43,807 nucleotides of DNA from Propionibacteriaceae bacterium UBA6238 (GCA_002441465.1 DJWE01000073.1:79320-123126); one strand, 5' to 3'. Positions 17,535 through 25,594 are shown, numbered from the stretch's first letter. A program made the numbers and translations. Notes: a model not told the origin generated them from the sequence alone.

Positions 17535-18905
17535 TCAGGATAGGGACGGCGGTTGTCCGGGCAGAACCCCGGCGGCCAGCGGCACGACCACGTCGATCCG
17601 GGTCGGGCCACCGAGAGGGCTCTCCACGGCCAGCGTCCCCCGCAGCCCGTTGAGCCGCTCCCGCAGCCCGCTCAGGCCGTGACCATCGCGGAACTGCGCC
17701 CCGCCGCGTCCGTCGTCACTGACCGTCAGCCGTAGCCGCGCCGGGTCGTCCCCGTGCACCCGCGCGCTCACCGTCGCCTCGCCCGCGCCGGAGTGCTTGG
17801 CGGCATTGGTCAGGAGTTCGGCGACGACGAAGTAGACCGCGCGTCCGACTTCTGGAGGAACTGAGGCGTCCAGCGCAGGATCGAGGTCGGTGCCGACCCG
17901 CAGCGGGCTCTCCTCGGCCAGTGCGCTCAGGGCGGCCACCAGCCCTCGGTCGGCCAGCAACGGCGGCGCGACCCCTCGCGAGAGGGCGCGCAGCTCGTCC
18001 AGCGCAGCCTTCGCCTGCTGCTGAGCCTCACGGGCGTAGGCGGCAGCCTGATCGGCGTCCCCGGCCGCGGCGCGCCGCTCGGTCGCAGCCAGGTCCATCT
18101 GCAGCCGCACCAGCCGCTGTTGGGGGCCGTCGTGCAGGTCGCGCTCCAGCCGGCGCATCGCGCTGTCCTCGGCGTGGACGGCCGACCGGCGTGCCTGCGC
18201 CTCGGCCTCCGCCCGGGCCGCCAGCTCGTCGGAGGGCCACCGGCCGAGCATGGCCGCGGCGATGGCGTGCCGGAGCCGTCCGAGGCCACCGATCGCCCAC
18301 GGCAGGGTCACCCCGAACACGACCCCTGCGACCAGGTAGGCGAGGGTCTCGGCCATGCTGGCCGTGAAGCCGCCCAGCAACGGCACGTGATTCCTGAGCC
18401 ACTCCGCCCACGGGTCGACGTCCGGCTCGGGCAGGAAGACGTTCCAGATCCAGTAGGTCAGTCCGCCGAGCGCAGTGGCCCACCACGTGACCGTCAGGGC
18501 GAACGTGACCGTGCTCACGATCGGGTTGATGAGCATCTGGTGGAGCAGGTAGGACCAGTGGTGTCCGGAGCGGAGTGGGGCGAGGAGGCGGGACGTCCAG
18601 TGCGCGTCCGCGGACGTCCTCGGCCACACGGGCGCTTCGATCTGCGGAAGGCCCGTCCACCCCAGCATGCCGAGCTCCGCGACGCCCAGGCCCTTCGCCA
18701 GCAACAGCGAGCCGCTCATCAGCGGTAGGCCGATCAGGAGGATCACCATGCCCAGCCCGGCAAAGAACACGCTGCTGAGTACCGAGATCGCGACCATCGA
18801 GACCACGAAGCTGACCAGGAGGTACGCGCTCGTGCCGGGGACGCGCGTCCACGAGGCGAGGTAGCGGCTCAGCCAAGGGGCGGGAGCGGGACCGTCGATC
18901 GACAT
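17535..18905 (-). CDS. Sensor histidine kinase with 4-TM 'Sensor' domain (HisKA_3)
   Basis: 456-aa kinase. Residues 25-215 hold about four membrane helices of the actinobacterial putative-sensor type, with hydrophobic pairs near 28-70 and 125-205. A coiled linker then leads to the phosphoacceptor motif ERDLHDGPQQRLVRLQMDL (His258), and a HATPase domain follows with the N-box region VAELLTNAAKHSGA and the G-box DDGRGGAQFRDGHGLSGLRERL. The ATG at 18905 is preferred: GAAGGA lies 6-11 bp upstream, and the longer open frame upstream would include the operator region. It heads a two-gene operon with the regulator. The signal is unknown; no transporter gene is adjacent. Confidence 0.92.
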   Translation of the reverse strand: MSIDGPAPAPWLSRYLASWTRVPGTSAYLLVSFVVSMVAISVLSSVFFAGLGMVILLIGLPLMSGSLLLAKGLGVAELGMLGWTGLPQIEAPVWPRTSADAHWTSRLLAPLRSGHHWSYLLHQMLINPIVSTVTFALTVTWWATALGGLTYWIWNVFLPEPDVDPWAEWLRNHVPLLGGFTASMAETLAYLVAGVVFGVTLPWAIGGLGRLRHAIAAAMLGRWPSDELAARAEAEAQARRSAVHAEDSAMRRLERDLHDGPQQRLVRLQMDLAATERRAAAGDADQAAAYAREAQQQAKAALDELRALSRGVAPPLLADRGLVAALSALAEESPLRVGTDLDPALDASVPPEVGRAVYFVVAELLTNAAKHSGAGEATVSARVHGDDPARLRLTVSDDGRGGAQFRDGHGLSGLRERLNGLRGTLAVESPLGGPTRIDVVVPLAAGVLPGQPPSLS

Positions 18906-18977
18906 TCGAGTTCCTTCGGCAGTGGTGTCGTTGACGCCGCACCGCGCCTTGTTCGGGCCCGATCGCAGCGGTGACTT

Positions 18978-18997
18978 CACCCTAGGAACACCCTAGG
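18978..18997 (-). promoter_or_regulatory. Tandem direct repeat, likely response-regulator operator
   Basis: On the minus strand the sequence is CCTAGGGTGTTCCTAGGGTG: two identical 9-mers with a 2-bp spacer, giving an 11-bp period (one helical turn). It lies about 75 bp upstream of the kinase start, where an operator or activator site would sit. Direct repeats at this spacing fit a head-to-tail NarL/LuxR-type dimer, so autoregulation by the 16844-17530 regulator is likely. The rest of the gene-free stretch up to 19263 shows only the small hairpin GCCT-CTGACA-AGGC at 19243-19256. Confidence 0.6.
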
Positions 18998-19263
18998 GCC
19001 CACCGACATCCGACTGCCTCCCGGCTTCATCCGGGGGATAACCCCCGCAACGCCCGACCGTCTCACGCGCGACCGTCTGGTCCTGCCAATAGGTGCGGCG
19101 GTTCCAGCTCTGGCTAGGAATGGAACATCGGACGCCCCACACCCAGGCCCCGAGCACCCACGCGAAACACGAATTCCGGGGGTCAGGTAACCTTCTGGGC
19201 AACATACCCCGACCACCCCGGGGTTGTTCGATTTCGTTCGGCGCCTCTGACAAGGCCTTTCGC

Positions 19264-19307
19264 TGGAGCGGATGACGGGAATCGAACCCGCACTGTCAGC
19301 TTGGGAA
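19264..19307 (-). repeat. Attachment-site repeat A (3' 44 nt of tRNA-Gly)
   Basis: Identical over 44 bp to the 3' part of the tRNA-Gly at 33207-33250, from the CCA end to the anticodon loop (TTCCCAA on the minus strand), where similarity stops. It is not a functional tRNA because the 5' half is absent. Outward of it, GCCTCTGACAAGGC (19243-19256) matches the sequence beside the intact tRNA, so similarity extends past the tRNA end. It is the outer attachment scar of island 1. Confidence 0.9.
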
Positions 19308-19403
19308 TCCCGCCAGAGGTCCTCGCCGCGTCCCTGTTCTCGCTCAGGCAAGCCCCCCATGCACCATCCCGGCCCCACTGAACACCGCCCGGTACCCGTC
19401 CGC

Positions 19404-19434
19404 GGGGCACGCCTGGGGCACGCCTGGGGCACGC
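19404..19434 (+). repeat. 11-bp tandem repeats inside left end of island 1
   Basis: Three consecutive units of GGGGCACGCCT (the last one incomplete), beginning at 19404, 19415 and 19426. Similar units in the same orientation occur inside the other end of the island at 25393-25413. Short repeats close to an attachment site are typical of integrase arm-binding or excisionase sites. The rest of 19308-19518 shows no supported gene. Confidence 0.6.
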
Positions 19435-19518
19435 GGCCCGCAAACCCGTTCGAATTCTGATGCGTCAGCCGACGAGCCCACGCGCCTACCCCCGGAAGCT
19501 TCCATTCGATCGGGCGCA

Positions 19519-19728
19519 TCAACCACCAAATTGCCGGCGCAGCTCGGCCTCGTTCACGTTCTCGAGCCCGTGCTCTCGAAGCACCCGAGCGAACGTGCGG
19601 GCCTTGCCCTCGGGCGTCGACTCGAGCGCCGCCGCCCGGTTCGCCTCAGCCTCAGCCGTCTTGAGTTGCTGTCTGACCTGTCGCTCCAGATCGGCCGGAC
19701 CCCCTTCGTTGAACTTGAAATCCACCAT
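19519..19728 (-). CDS. Small hydrophilic protein (69 aa), unknown
   Basis: Not recognised. It begins MVDFKFNEGGPADLERQ and is rich in Ala, Glu, Arg and Gln in the middle, so it is probably helical or coiled-coil (ADLERQVRQQLKTAEAEANR), ending in ENVNEAELRRQFGG. The ATG at 19728 is preferred because a strong AGGGAGG lies 8 bp upstream; an in-frame start at 19749 has none. It follows the 249-aa gene by 84 bp on the same strand and may be the last member of the island-1 operon. A regulator, antitoxin or small partner protein are possibilities only. Confidence 0.65.
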   Translation of the reverse strand: MVDFKFNEGGPADLERQVRQQLKTAEAEANRAAALESTPEGKARTFARVLREHGLENVNEAELRRQFGG

Positions 19729-19812
19729 CGTTCCGTCCTCCCTGAGCAATCGATCTCGGATGCCACCACGGTCGCACAGGCCACTGACAATCCGCCTCCG
19801 CGACGTTCCGGA

Positions 19813-20562
19813 TCACACGAGCCTGAGCCTTCGGTCGATACTCATCCGGAACGCCCACCGGTTCAGCCGGTTGTTGTAGCCACGGTCGACCCTGACCAGG
19901 TCGCCGTACGCGCTGGCCGTGAAGAGCAGCGCCCAGCCGAAGAACACGATGAATGCCTTCTCCGGCTCCCGGATCGCGCGCAGGGTGAATGGAAGGCCGG
20001 TGCCTACCTCGGTGGTGTCCAGCCACTGCTCCAACGCGGGGATACTCGCGTGCGTGTAGCGGCACAGGAGTCGATAGTGGGCATACAGGACGTCCCCGCC
20101 AACGAACTGCTTGCAGATCAGCTTCCAGCTGCGGGCGGTCGCGGACTTCGGACTCGTGGCCCCTGTCAGGCCCTCCAGCATCGGTTCGACAAGATGAGTA
20201 AGGAAGGGAACCAGGGAGACCTCTTCGGCCAGAGCGCGCTGCTGTCGTTCGTACTCCACAACCATCGCGTTCATGGCCTCGGGATCGCGGCTCAACCACT
20301 GGGCAAGCAATCCGCACTCGAACGCAGCTCGAGCCAACGGAACGCATGCGACCTGAGCAGTCGTGGAGTTCCACAGAGGAAGCGCAGCCTCGGCTAGCGC
20401 ATGCGCATGACTGTTGAGTCCGGCGACAGCAGCGAACCGTCCAGGGTGAACGCCGGGCTTCGTCGTCACCCTGCCCAGCCCCATGATCCGGCGATGCTCA
20501 GCAACCATCTCTCCAACGACGTCGATTGCACCCTCAGGGGTGGCCAAGGGGTTCGCCGGCAT
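19813..20562 (-). CDS. Uncharacterised alpha-helical protein (249 aa; DUF5677-like appearance)
   Basis: Not firmly recognised. The centre reads ACVPLARAAFECGLLAQWLSRD, followed by long helices and a hydrophobic segment near 195-215 (KAFIVFFGWALLFTASAYG). This resembles DUF5677-type helical proteins, in which an R...E helix is followed by a moderately hydrophobic one; the assignment is tentative. It starts 10 bp after the membrane-protein stop with GGGAG at the right distance, so it is in the same operon as the SIR2 gene. Role unknown; partner or regulator in the candidate defence module is inference from position. Confidence 0.7.
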   Translation of the reverse strand: MPANPLATPEGAIDVVGEMVAEHRRIMGLGRVTTKPGVHPGRFAAVAGLNSHAHALAEAALPLWNSTTAQVACVPLARAAFECGLLAQWLSRDPEAMNAMVVEYERQQRALAEEVSLVPFLTHLVEPMLEGLTGATSPKSATARSWKLICKQFVGGDVLYAHYRLLCRYTHASIPALEQWLDTTEVGTGLPFTLRAIREPEKAFIVFFGWALLFTASAYGDLVRVDRGYNNRLNRWAFRMSIDRRLRLV

Positions 20563-20572
20563 GCTCCCGAGC

Positions 20573-21076
20573 CTAGAGCTCGACGCTCACCGTTCGTGGC
20601 GTGTGCTCGTCATCCGCGGCGCTGACACGCGCTTGATGGCTCAGCGTTCGGCCACGTCGCCGATAGAGGAGTAGGCGTTGCTCAAGCGCCAAGTGGTCGC
20701 TATCCCCGAGAAGGAACCTGCCCACGAGCACGACAGCAACCACCGAAAGACCGCCCGCCGTTGCCGCGATCCAGGCTGAGCCCGAGGCCCACCCGCTCGC
20801 GGTCCCGACTGCGGCTCCCACAAGCCCGCCAAGGACAGCGGAGACCGAGCCGTTCAGAAGGTTCCGTGAAGCGTTCACACGCATCTCGGTGACGTCGATC
20901 CACCACCGCAGATCTTCGCCGTCCAACCCATTGGGCGCTGGATAGCGGGTCCCTGAGATCTCGCAGTCCAGATCGGCACGGCATGCATCGGGCCATCTCC
21001 GCAGAACCTCCAGGGGATCGGGCGGGAGTTCTACGGAAGCGTCGCCGTCGCCGGGGCTCTGAGTGTGCAACGTCAT
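20573..21076 (-). CDS. Membrane-anchored protein with two adjacent helices (167 aa), unknown
   Basis: An N-terminal soluble part of about 80 residues (with DPLEVLRRWPDACRADLDCEISGTRYP) is followed by a Gly/Ala-rich helical hairpin (SAVLGGLVGAAVGTASGWA and AATAGGLSVVAVVLVGRFLL) and a basic cytoplasmic tail with LEQRLLLYRRRGR. The ATG at 21076 is used; a GTG 13 codons upstream is possible. It lies 89 bp after the SIR2 stop and 10 bp before the 249-aa gene. In other defence operons small two-helix proteins act as membrane effectors, but nothing here shows that activity. Confidence 0.7.
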   Translation of the reverse strand: MTLHTQSPGDGDASVELPPDPLEVLRRWPDACRADLDCEISGTRYPAPNGLDGEDLRWWIDVTEMRVNASRNLLNGSVSAVLGGLVGAAVGTASGWASGSAWIAATAGGLSVVAVVLVGRFLLGDSDHLALEQRLLLYRRRGRTLSHQARVSAADDEHTPRTVSVEL

Positions 21077-21165
21077 GGCCCTATTGAAGCCGCGAGGGCT
21101 GACAGCTGACGTCACCCGGGCCCAGCGCGAGCGCCTGGGCCGCGTTCGATGGGCGCGCCGCTCCG

Positions 21166-23100
21166 CTAGATCGAGGGAACGTCGAGCGTGTCGAGCCAGA
21201 AGTAGTCACGCGCGCCGCCTCCCATTCCACCAAATGCCCGTTCGTGGCCGAGTTGACCGACGCGATAAGCGACGGCGTCAAGGCTCGCGTAGACGGCTTC
21301 CCATCTTCCATCGCAGAACCCGGCCAGAGCCAGCACATGAGAGTCCCGCTGAGCCCACAACCCGTCAAGCAGCGCGCTCGCGATCACCGGCGGGTGGCTT
21401 CCCCGCTCGATGCCAGTTCGAACACGGACGTGGGGGCACTCACCAACCATGCCCCACGACCCATGAATGGCGCGTCGATAGGCCTCGCGTGCCTGCGGGA
21501 CCGCGGCAGCGTCAACGAAACCTTGGGCCTCCTGGATCTCGGCCTTCACCCAGTTCGCGAGGGCAGCGATGGGCTTGTGCATCCCCCTCTGGAAGGCGAG
21601 TTGTACCAGTCGAAGGAGTTCGAGCGTTTCCCACGCTTCGGAGTAAGCCTGGCGGCCGATGGCTAGGTCATCTGCCAATGGCCCGGAGAGTGCGTCCATC
21701 GCGGCAGCCGCGGCTCCAGGCCACTGCTGCCAGTCGTGGAATCCGACCACGGTTTCGTAGCCGCCGCTGTAAGGGCTCTGCACACGGGGCTCCGTGAGGA
21801 TGCGGTAGACCACGCCGTACTTGCCTGCAGCAACTGCGGCGACGCCGGTTGCATAGGTGAGAATGAGCGCCGGGAGATTGGGAACCTTGAGCAAGAAGGT
21901 GGATCCGGAGCCGCGCCGTGGCGCCGCGAGTCTCTCAATCTCGGGGAACCACCAGTTCTGCGCTTCGTCGCTGCCCCAGTAGGCGCAGACAGCTGACAAG
22001 GCGCTGGCTGTCACGCTCTCAGAGATCAGCCGAGCCACCAACGCCTCCAGGCCCTGCTGTTCCGAAGGCGTGTCGAACTGCGTCGGGTTCATCTCCGGTA
22101 GCGACCAAACACGAGCAAACTCTCTCCGCAGCCGGTCGTGAAGCCGAATCGGCGTTTCCTGTTCAATGAGTTCGCGTTTGGCTGAGCCGATCAGCGCGGC
22201 CGTACTCAGGGTGTGCCGCGGGGCCCTGTCCGTGAGTGCGGCAACGGAGGATCTGAGCATGTCGAGCGCTTCTCCCGCGCCGGACTGAATCAGCCCGAGG
22301 TCTCGCCGCTGTCGGAGGCCCTCGGCAGGTGCCTCCAAAGGGCGCGGATCTATCCAGCACCCGGTGAACGGCGATCGCGGGCTGCGGTCCACGAGATCCC
22401 TCAGGGCCGGGTCATAGTTCGCCGACCAGCCCACAACCACCAGCCCGTATTCGCTCAGGACCTGACCGACAAGCTTCTTCATTGGCGCGGGATAGGAGGC
22501 GAGTTCGCGCTCAGTGTTGCGCATGGTCTCCGGTTCGAGATAGTCCCCGTGAAGGTGAACCACTAGCGCCGGAATGCTGTGTAGCGGTGCCAGACCCTTC
22601 ACTTGCGCGGCGGATGACACGACTAAGGGATTGATCCCGGCGTCGGTGAGCGCACGCTCAATCATCCGATCGAAGTTCAAGGTGATGACAATCCGAACCG
22701 CACCGAGCCGCACTAGGTCGGCGAGCGATCGGTGTGCCGACGATGGGCCCACCGGCTCGCGTTCCGATTCCCAGCCGCCCTCGAAATAGGGCCTCAGGAG
22801 ACGTTGCCGCTCGACCCTGTTGGGCGCCAACTTGGACAGGAGAGTTTGGTAGGTGGCCTTCCCTCCGAACACCTCTTGCCACCAAAGGTGCGGGTCTGAC
22901 TCACCGAGATCGACGCGCCGTTGTTCGGCAACCTCTCGAATAAGTTCCTGTTCCACCTGCCAGCCCGAGGGTAGCCCTGAGTCGATTGACATCCCGGCTC
23001 CCACGAGCGCCGCATAGCTGCCGGGCGTCCGGTGCATTGTGAAGGCGACTGGATAGAGCGGGTCGAACACGTCAGCTGAGGTCACACCTGCATCGTCCAC
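21166..23100 (-). CDS. SIR2-domain protein, candidate NADase defence effector (644 aa)
   Basis: The N-terminal 250 residues carry the SIR2-like Rossmann motifs in order: ALVGAGMSIDSGLPSGW (GAGxS at 34-38), TLNFD (140-144, the TxN motif), VHLHGD with the general-base His184, and GWSANYD (224-230). Such stand-alone SIR2 domains are known in anti-phage systems (ThsA, DSR, SIR2-HerA, prokaryotic Argonaute partners), where they destroy NAD+. The remaining roughly 390 residues match nothing I recognise and may sense the phage or mediate assembly. GTG at 23100 has GGAGG 13 bp upstream; a later start at 23085 is possible. It follows the HNH-like gene by 57 bp. Lacks zinc-ribbon cysteines of deacetylase sirtuins. 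Confidence 0.85.
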   Translation of the reverse strand: MDDAGVTSADVFDPLYPVAFTMHRTPGSYAALVGAGMSIDSGLPSGWQVEQELIREVAEQRRVDLGESDPHLWWQEVFGGKATYQTLLSKLAPNRVERQRLLRPYFEGGWESEREPVGPSSAHRSLADLVRLGAVRIVITLNFDRMIERALTDAGINPLVVSSAAQVKGLAPLHSIPALVVHLHGDYLEPETMRNTERELASYPAPMKKLVGQVLSEYGLVVVGWSANYDPALRDLVDRSPRSPFTGCWIDPRPLEAPAEGLRQRRDLGLIQSGAGEALDMLRSSVAALTDRAPRHTLSTAALIGSAKRELIEQETPIRLHDRLRREFARVWSLPEMNPTQFDTPSEQQGLEALVARLISESVTASALSAVCAYWGSDEAQNWWFPEIERLAAPRRGSGSTFLLKVPNLPALILTYATGVAAVAAGKYGVVYRILTEPRVQSPYSGGYETVVGFHDWQQWPGAAAAAMDALSGPLADDLAIGRQAYSEAWETLELLRLVQLAFQRGMHKPIAALANWVKAEIQEAQGFVDAAAVPQAREAYRRAIHGSWGMVGECPHVRVRTGIERGSHPPVIASALLDGLWAQRDSHVLALAGFCDGRWEAVYASLDAVAYRVGQLGHERAFGGMGGGARDYFWLDTLDVPSI

Positions 23101-23157
23101 CGTCGACAGCGGACCTCCGGTGCGACAGGCTGAACCGGATCACCATCGAGCCGCGGC

Positions 23158-24018
23158 TCACCTCGGGATGACGCCCTCAAGGAGCGGAGCCTCGTCACTG
23201 AGCATCTCCACCCAGCTGTCGCGCTGGCGAGGGTCGGTACGCGGGTGAACGACCGTTGGAAAGGCACGGACGATGTTGCGCAGGTCAACGCTGGTCCGGT
23301 CGGTCGAATAGCAAAGCCACTCGGTGACGTCGGGCCAGCCCTCGAGCGTGACGAGATCCTCGCCGAACTGGGGAGTGTTGCCAGGCTCAGGGATGAGCGC
23401 CCAGGCAAGTGGCCTGAACCAGACTTCGGCGAGAGACAGATTGAACTGTCGGCGACCGAGCACCCGCATCATCGTCGACGCAGCCGCAAGGCGAGCCGAC
23501 CGCTGTCTGGTCATTGCCACTCTCAGCTGAAGTTGGCCGGGCAAGCGAATCTCAGGAGCCTCGCTCAGAAGCTGTTCGGCGATCGTTGGGTGATTGATTC
23601 GAATCCTCGGGTTGACCGCCATCAGTCCGACGAGGATCGAACGCGCAACCAGCCCCGGAGCGAGGTTCACTGCCGGCACCTCCCTCGGCAGCACAAGGGT
23701 GCCCGGGTTTGTGGCGAACTCGAGTCGCTTCGCAAACTCGGCGTAGGCCCGGTCGTAGTTCGCCCCTGCCCAACTGTTGCAGTCCGCGCAGAGCGACTCA
23801 ATGAAGAGCCCTCCTTTCTGAGGCACGCCTTGCGGCCCGAGAGTCCCCGCTAGAACGCCGGGGCGGTAGCGGCGAACCTCACCGGTATTGCCGGCTGCCT
23901 GAGGGGGGACGTGGGCTCGTGTGATGCCACCCGCCCGTCCGCAAAGCGCGCAGACACGCGATCGCGGCCTCCCGCCAAGGAACTGGGGGCCGCGAGCCGC
24001 AGAGTTGCTGGCAGTCAT
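23158..24018 (-). CDS. HNH-like zinc protein (286 aa)
   Basis: The N-terminal half has a two-knuckle zinc module, CALC (Cys23, Cys26) and CADCN (Cys77, Cys80, Asn81), with TRAHVPPQ between them. That arrangement (Cys-x2-Cys, a His preceded by Thr-Arg-Ala, Cys-x2-Cys-Asn) resembles HNH endonucleases of the ββα-metal type, with His36 and Asn81 as possible catalytic residues. The C-terminal 180 residues are not recognised. The ATG at 24018 overlaps the upstream DUF4238 stop by 4 bp (ATGA), so the two proteins are probably made in equal amounts. Nuclease activity is inferred; a purely structural zinc fold is the alternative. Confidence 0.72.
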   Translation of the reverse strand: MTASNSAARGPQFLGGRPRSRVCALCGRAGGITRAHVPPQAAGNTGEVRRYRPGVLAGTLGPQGVPQKGGLFIESLCADCNSWAGANYDRAYAEFAKRLEFATNPGTLVLPREVPAVNLAPGLVARSILVGLMAVNPRIRINHPTIAEQLLSEAPEIRLPGQLQLRVAMTRQRSARLAAASTMMRVLGRRQFNLSLAEVWFRPLAWALIPEPGNTPQFGEDLVTLEGWPDVTEWLCYSTDRTSVDLRNIVRAFPTVVHPRTDPRQRDSWVEMLSDEAPLLEGVIPR

Positions 24019-25055
24019 TGGCGTGACCCCGGGCGGGAGGAGTAGGGACCTGCGGCGTACTCGCTGGCGACCCTGTCGTCGTATGGCCGGTAGGACTGGA
24101 TTACTTCGCCCTGGTACTCGAGACCGTTGGGTCCCGATTCGTACAGCGGCCCTTCGTTGAACTTCCACATCGGTCGTGTGTCTCGCAGTTGCAGATCCTC
24201 GAGCAGGCCTGTTCGGTTCGGCTCCGCGATCACCATCTGTCGACACGTTGCCCCAGCGTGAGCGTTGACCGATAGAACCCGGCTTCTTGGGACCAGGCCG
24301 GATGGTTCACGGCCATCGGGTCGCAGAACAAGGAGGTTGCGCGGGCCCACCGGGAACCGGATCTCTTCCGCGCCGTCTATCCCTACGCCTCGGCCCCCGT
24401 CGGGATGCTTCACCCACAGGCTCAGAGGCTGGTCACTGGTCACGAAAGGCATCCCTTTCGTTGCCTCGGTTGACCACCGCATGCTCCCGAGTCGATCCGT
24501 GAGCTTCGGTAGCGTTCCGAACGATGCCGCAAGGTAGTCGGCCTGGGTCAGCCGCGGTCCGCTTCTGAGGAACACGTTGACGTAGTCCCAGGCGCCCTGA
24601 ACCTCGGACTCGTGAGGCACCTGTCCCCAACGCTCAGCCAAGAGCGCCTCGATCACGGCCTTGGGGACCGGCAAGACCCCGCCACCTGCCGCCAGAGCAT
24701 CTTCGGGAAACCGCTGATGTTCAACACGATCCGGGGTGCGAATGAACTGGAGCGCAAGCAGACCGGCAAATAGAGCCCTTCCTGGCGAGCCGGCCTTCGG
24801 TATGTTCCCTCGCCGCATCGCGGCCAGCACATCGGGAAGGACTCCCTCCATCCGCGAGAGCGAACGCTCCACGAAGTCCGAAGGCCCAGCCTCGGTCTCC
24901 ACCGTGTACAGGTCAGTCTCTTGCGCGACCTTCCGAGTGGAGGCCACGAACGCGGTCAGGTTGCCCCGCCGCCGAACCGCCACGTGCCCAACGTCCGCCG
25001 CCCACTGCCTCAGATATGCCTGCGGGACATAGTGATGTGCTCGCGCCCTGGCCAT
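24015..25055 (-). CDS. DUF4238 domain protein (346 aa)
   Basis: It opens with the diagnostic DUF4238 motif HHYVPQAYLRQW (residues 7-18), followed by VRRRGNLTAFVASTRKVAQETDLYT and a long helical middle part (SLSRMEGVLPDVLAAM, ALFAGLLALQFIRTPDRVEHQ), then FVTSDQPLSLW and LRPDGREP near the C-terminus. The function of the family is unknown; members are often encoded in defence or accessory regions. The ATG at 25055 is chosen because GGAGGGG lies just upstream. First gene of the island-1 cluster, 4-bp overlap with the HNH-like gene. Confidence 0.82.
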   Translation of the reverse strand: MARARAHHYVPQAYLRQWAADVGHVAVRRRGNLTAFVASTRKVAQETDLYTVETEAGPSDFVERSLSRMEGVLPDVLAAMRRGNIPKAGSPGRALFAGLLALQFIRTPDRVEHQRFPEDALAAGGGVLPVPKAVIEALLAERWGQVPHESEVQGAWDYVNVFLRSGPRLTQADYLAASFGTLPKLTDRLGSMRWSTEATKGMPFVTSDQPLSLWVKHPDGGRGVGIDGAEEIRFPVGPRNLLVLRPDGREPSGLVPRSRVLSVNAHAGATCRQMVIAEPNRTGLLEDLQLRDTRPMWKFNEGPLYESGPNGLEYQGEVIQSYRPYDDRVASEYAAGPYSSRPGSRQ

Positions 25056-25475
25056 CCCATCCCCTCCGAACACGAACATATCGAGCGCCACAGACAGACC
25101 TCCCGCGTCGACGGGCGCCACCCTCGGGTCTGGTGCCGCTAGGTCTGGCCAGGTCCCGCGCTCAGCGTCAGGATGAGGCTCCGCCGCGGCCACGCTACGA
25201 GCCACCCAGGCCGCCTGACCCCGCTGCCAGCAACAGCTCGGGAGCTGATGTTGAGTCGAGGGACCATATCCCGAGCTTCTGCGCGGTGCAACGCATATGC
25301 CCTTGTCGGACGGCACATCCAGACACCCTCAGCCGGCGCTTCCTGCCATCACGTCGATGCCCTGCGCGGTCGTGCCCCAGCTATGCCCTCACGTGGGGCA
25401 CGCGTGGGGAACGACACGCCGTTGTTAGCACATGAAATCGAACAGGCCAGACCGGCCTTGACAAGTCCTTTTACA
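25056..25475. other. Gene-free stretch upstream of DUF4238, with 11-bp repeats
   Basis: About 420 bp with no supported coding sequence; open frames here read Arg/Pro/Ser-rich and lack ribosome-binding sites. It must contain the promoter of the minus-strand cluster. At 25393-25413 two 11-bp units (GTGGGGCACGC, then GTGGGGAACGA) match the tandem units at 19404-19434, and an inverted copy GTGCCCCAG lies at 25372-25380. They are likely recombinase arm sites for the right end of island 1. Confidence 0.55.
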
Positions 25476-25519
25476 TGGAGCGGATGACGGGAATCGAACC
25501 CGCACTGTCAGCTTGGGAA
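25476..25519 (-). repeat. Attachment-site repeat B (3' 44 nt of tRNA-Gly)
   Basis: Second exact 44-bp copy of the tRNA-Gly 3' part, ending at the anticodon loop as in copy A. The outward flank (CCTTGACAAGTCC) is a diverged form of the flank next to copies A and C. It is the junction between island 1 and island 2. Confidence 0.9.
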
Positions 25520-25594
25520 TGTAACTCATGCCGGTGGCTAGGGGAAACGCAACCTTGGCAACGTGGCCGTCACGCTCACAACGGTGGCTAACGT

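Larger units (their letters stand above)
19264..25519. mobile_element. Island 1: integrase-less genomic island at tRNA-Gly, with SIR2 gene cluster
   Basis: A 6.2-kb segment bounded by two identical 44-bp copies of the 3' part of tRNA-Gly (19264-19307 and 25476-25519). Both inner edges carry 11-bp TGGGGCACGC-type repeats. The content is six minus-strand genes (25055 down to 19519). No integrase, excisionase, replication or transfer gene was recognised. This matches a cis-mobilizable element: attachment sites kept, recombinase absent and presumably supplied by a related element. Boundaries come from the repeats; mobility is inferred. Confidence 0.75.

Noticed and set aside
19404..19434. Tandem 11-bp units considered as a CRISPR array
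   Set aside because: Units are contiguous without spacers and too short; no cas genes in the window.
18977..19522. Minus-strand open frame across attachment repeat A, considered as an integrase remnant
   Set aside because: It has no recombinase motifs (R...HxxR...Y), reads through the tRNA copy and is Arg/Gly/Pro-rich; no support for a gene.
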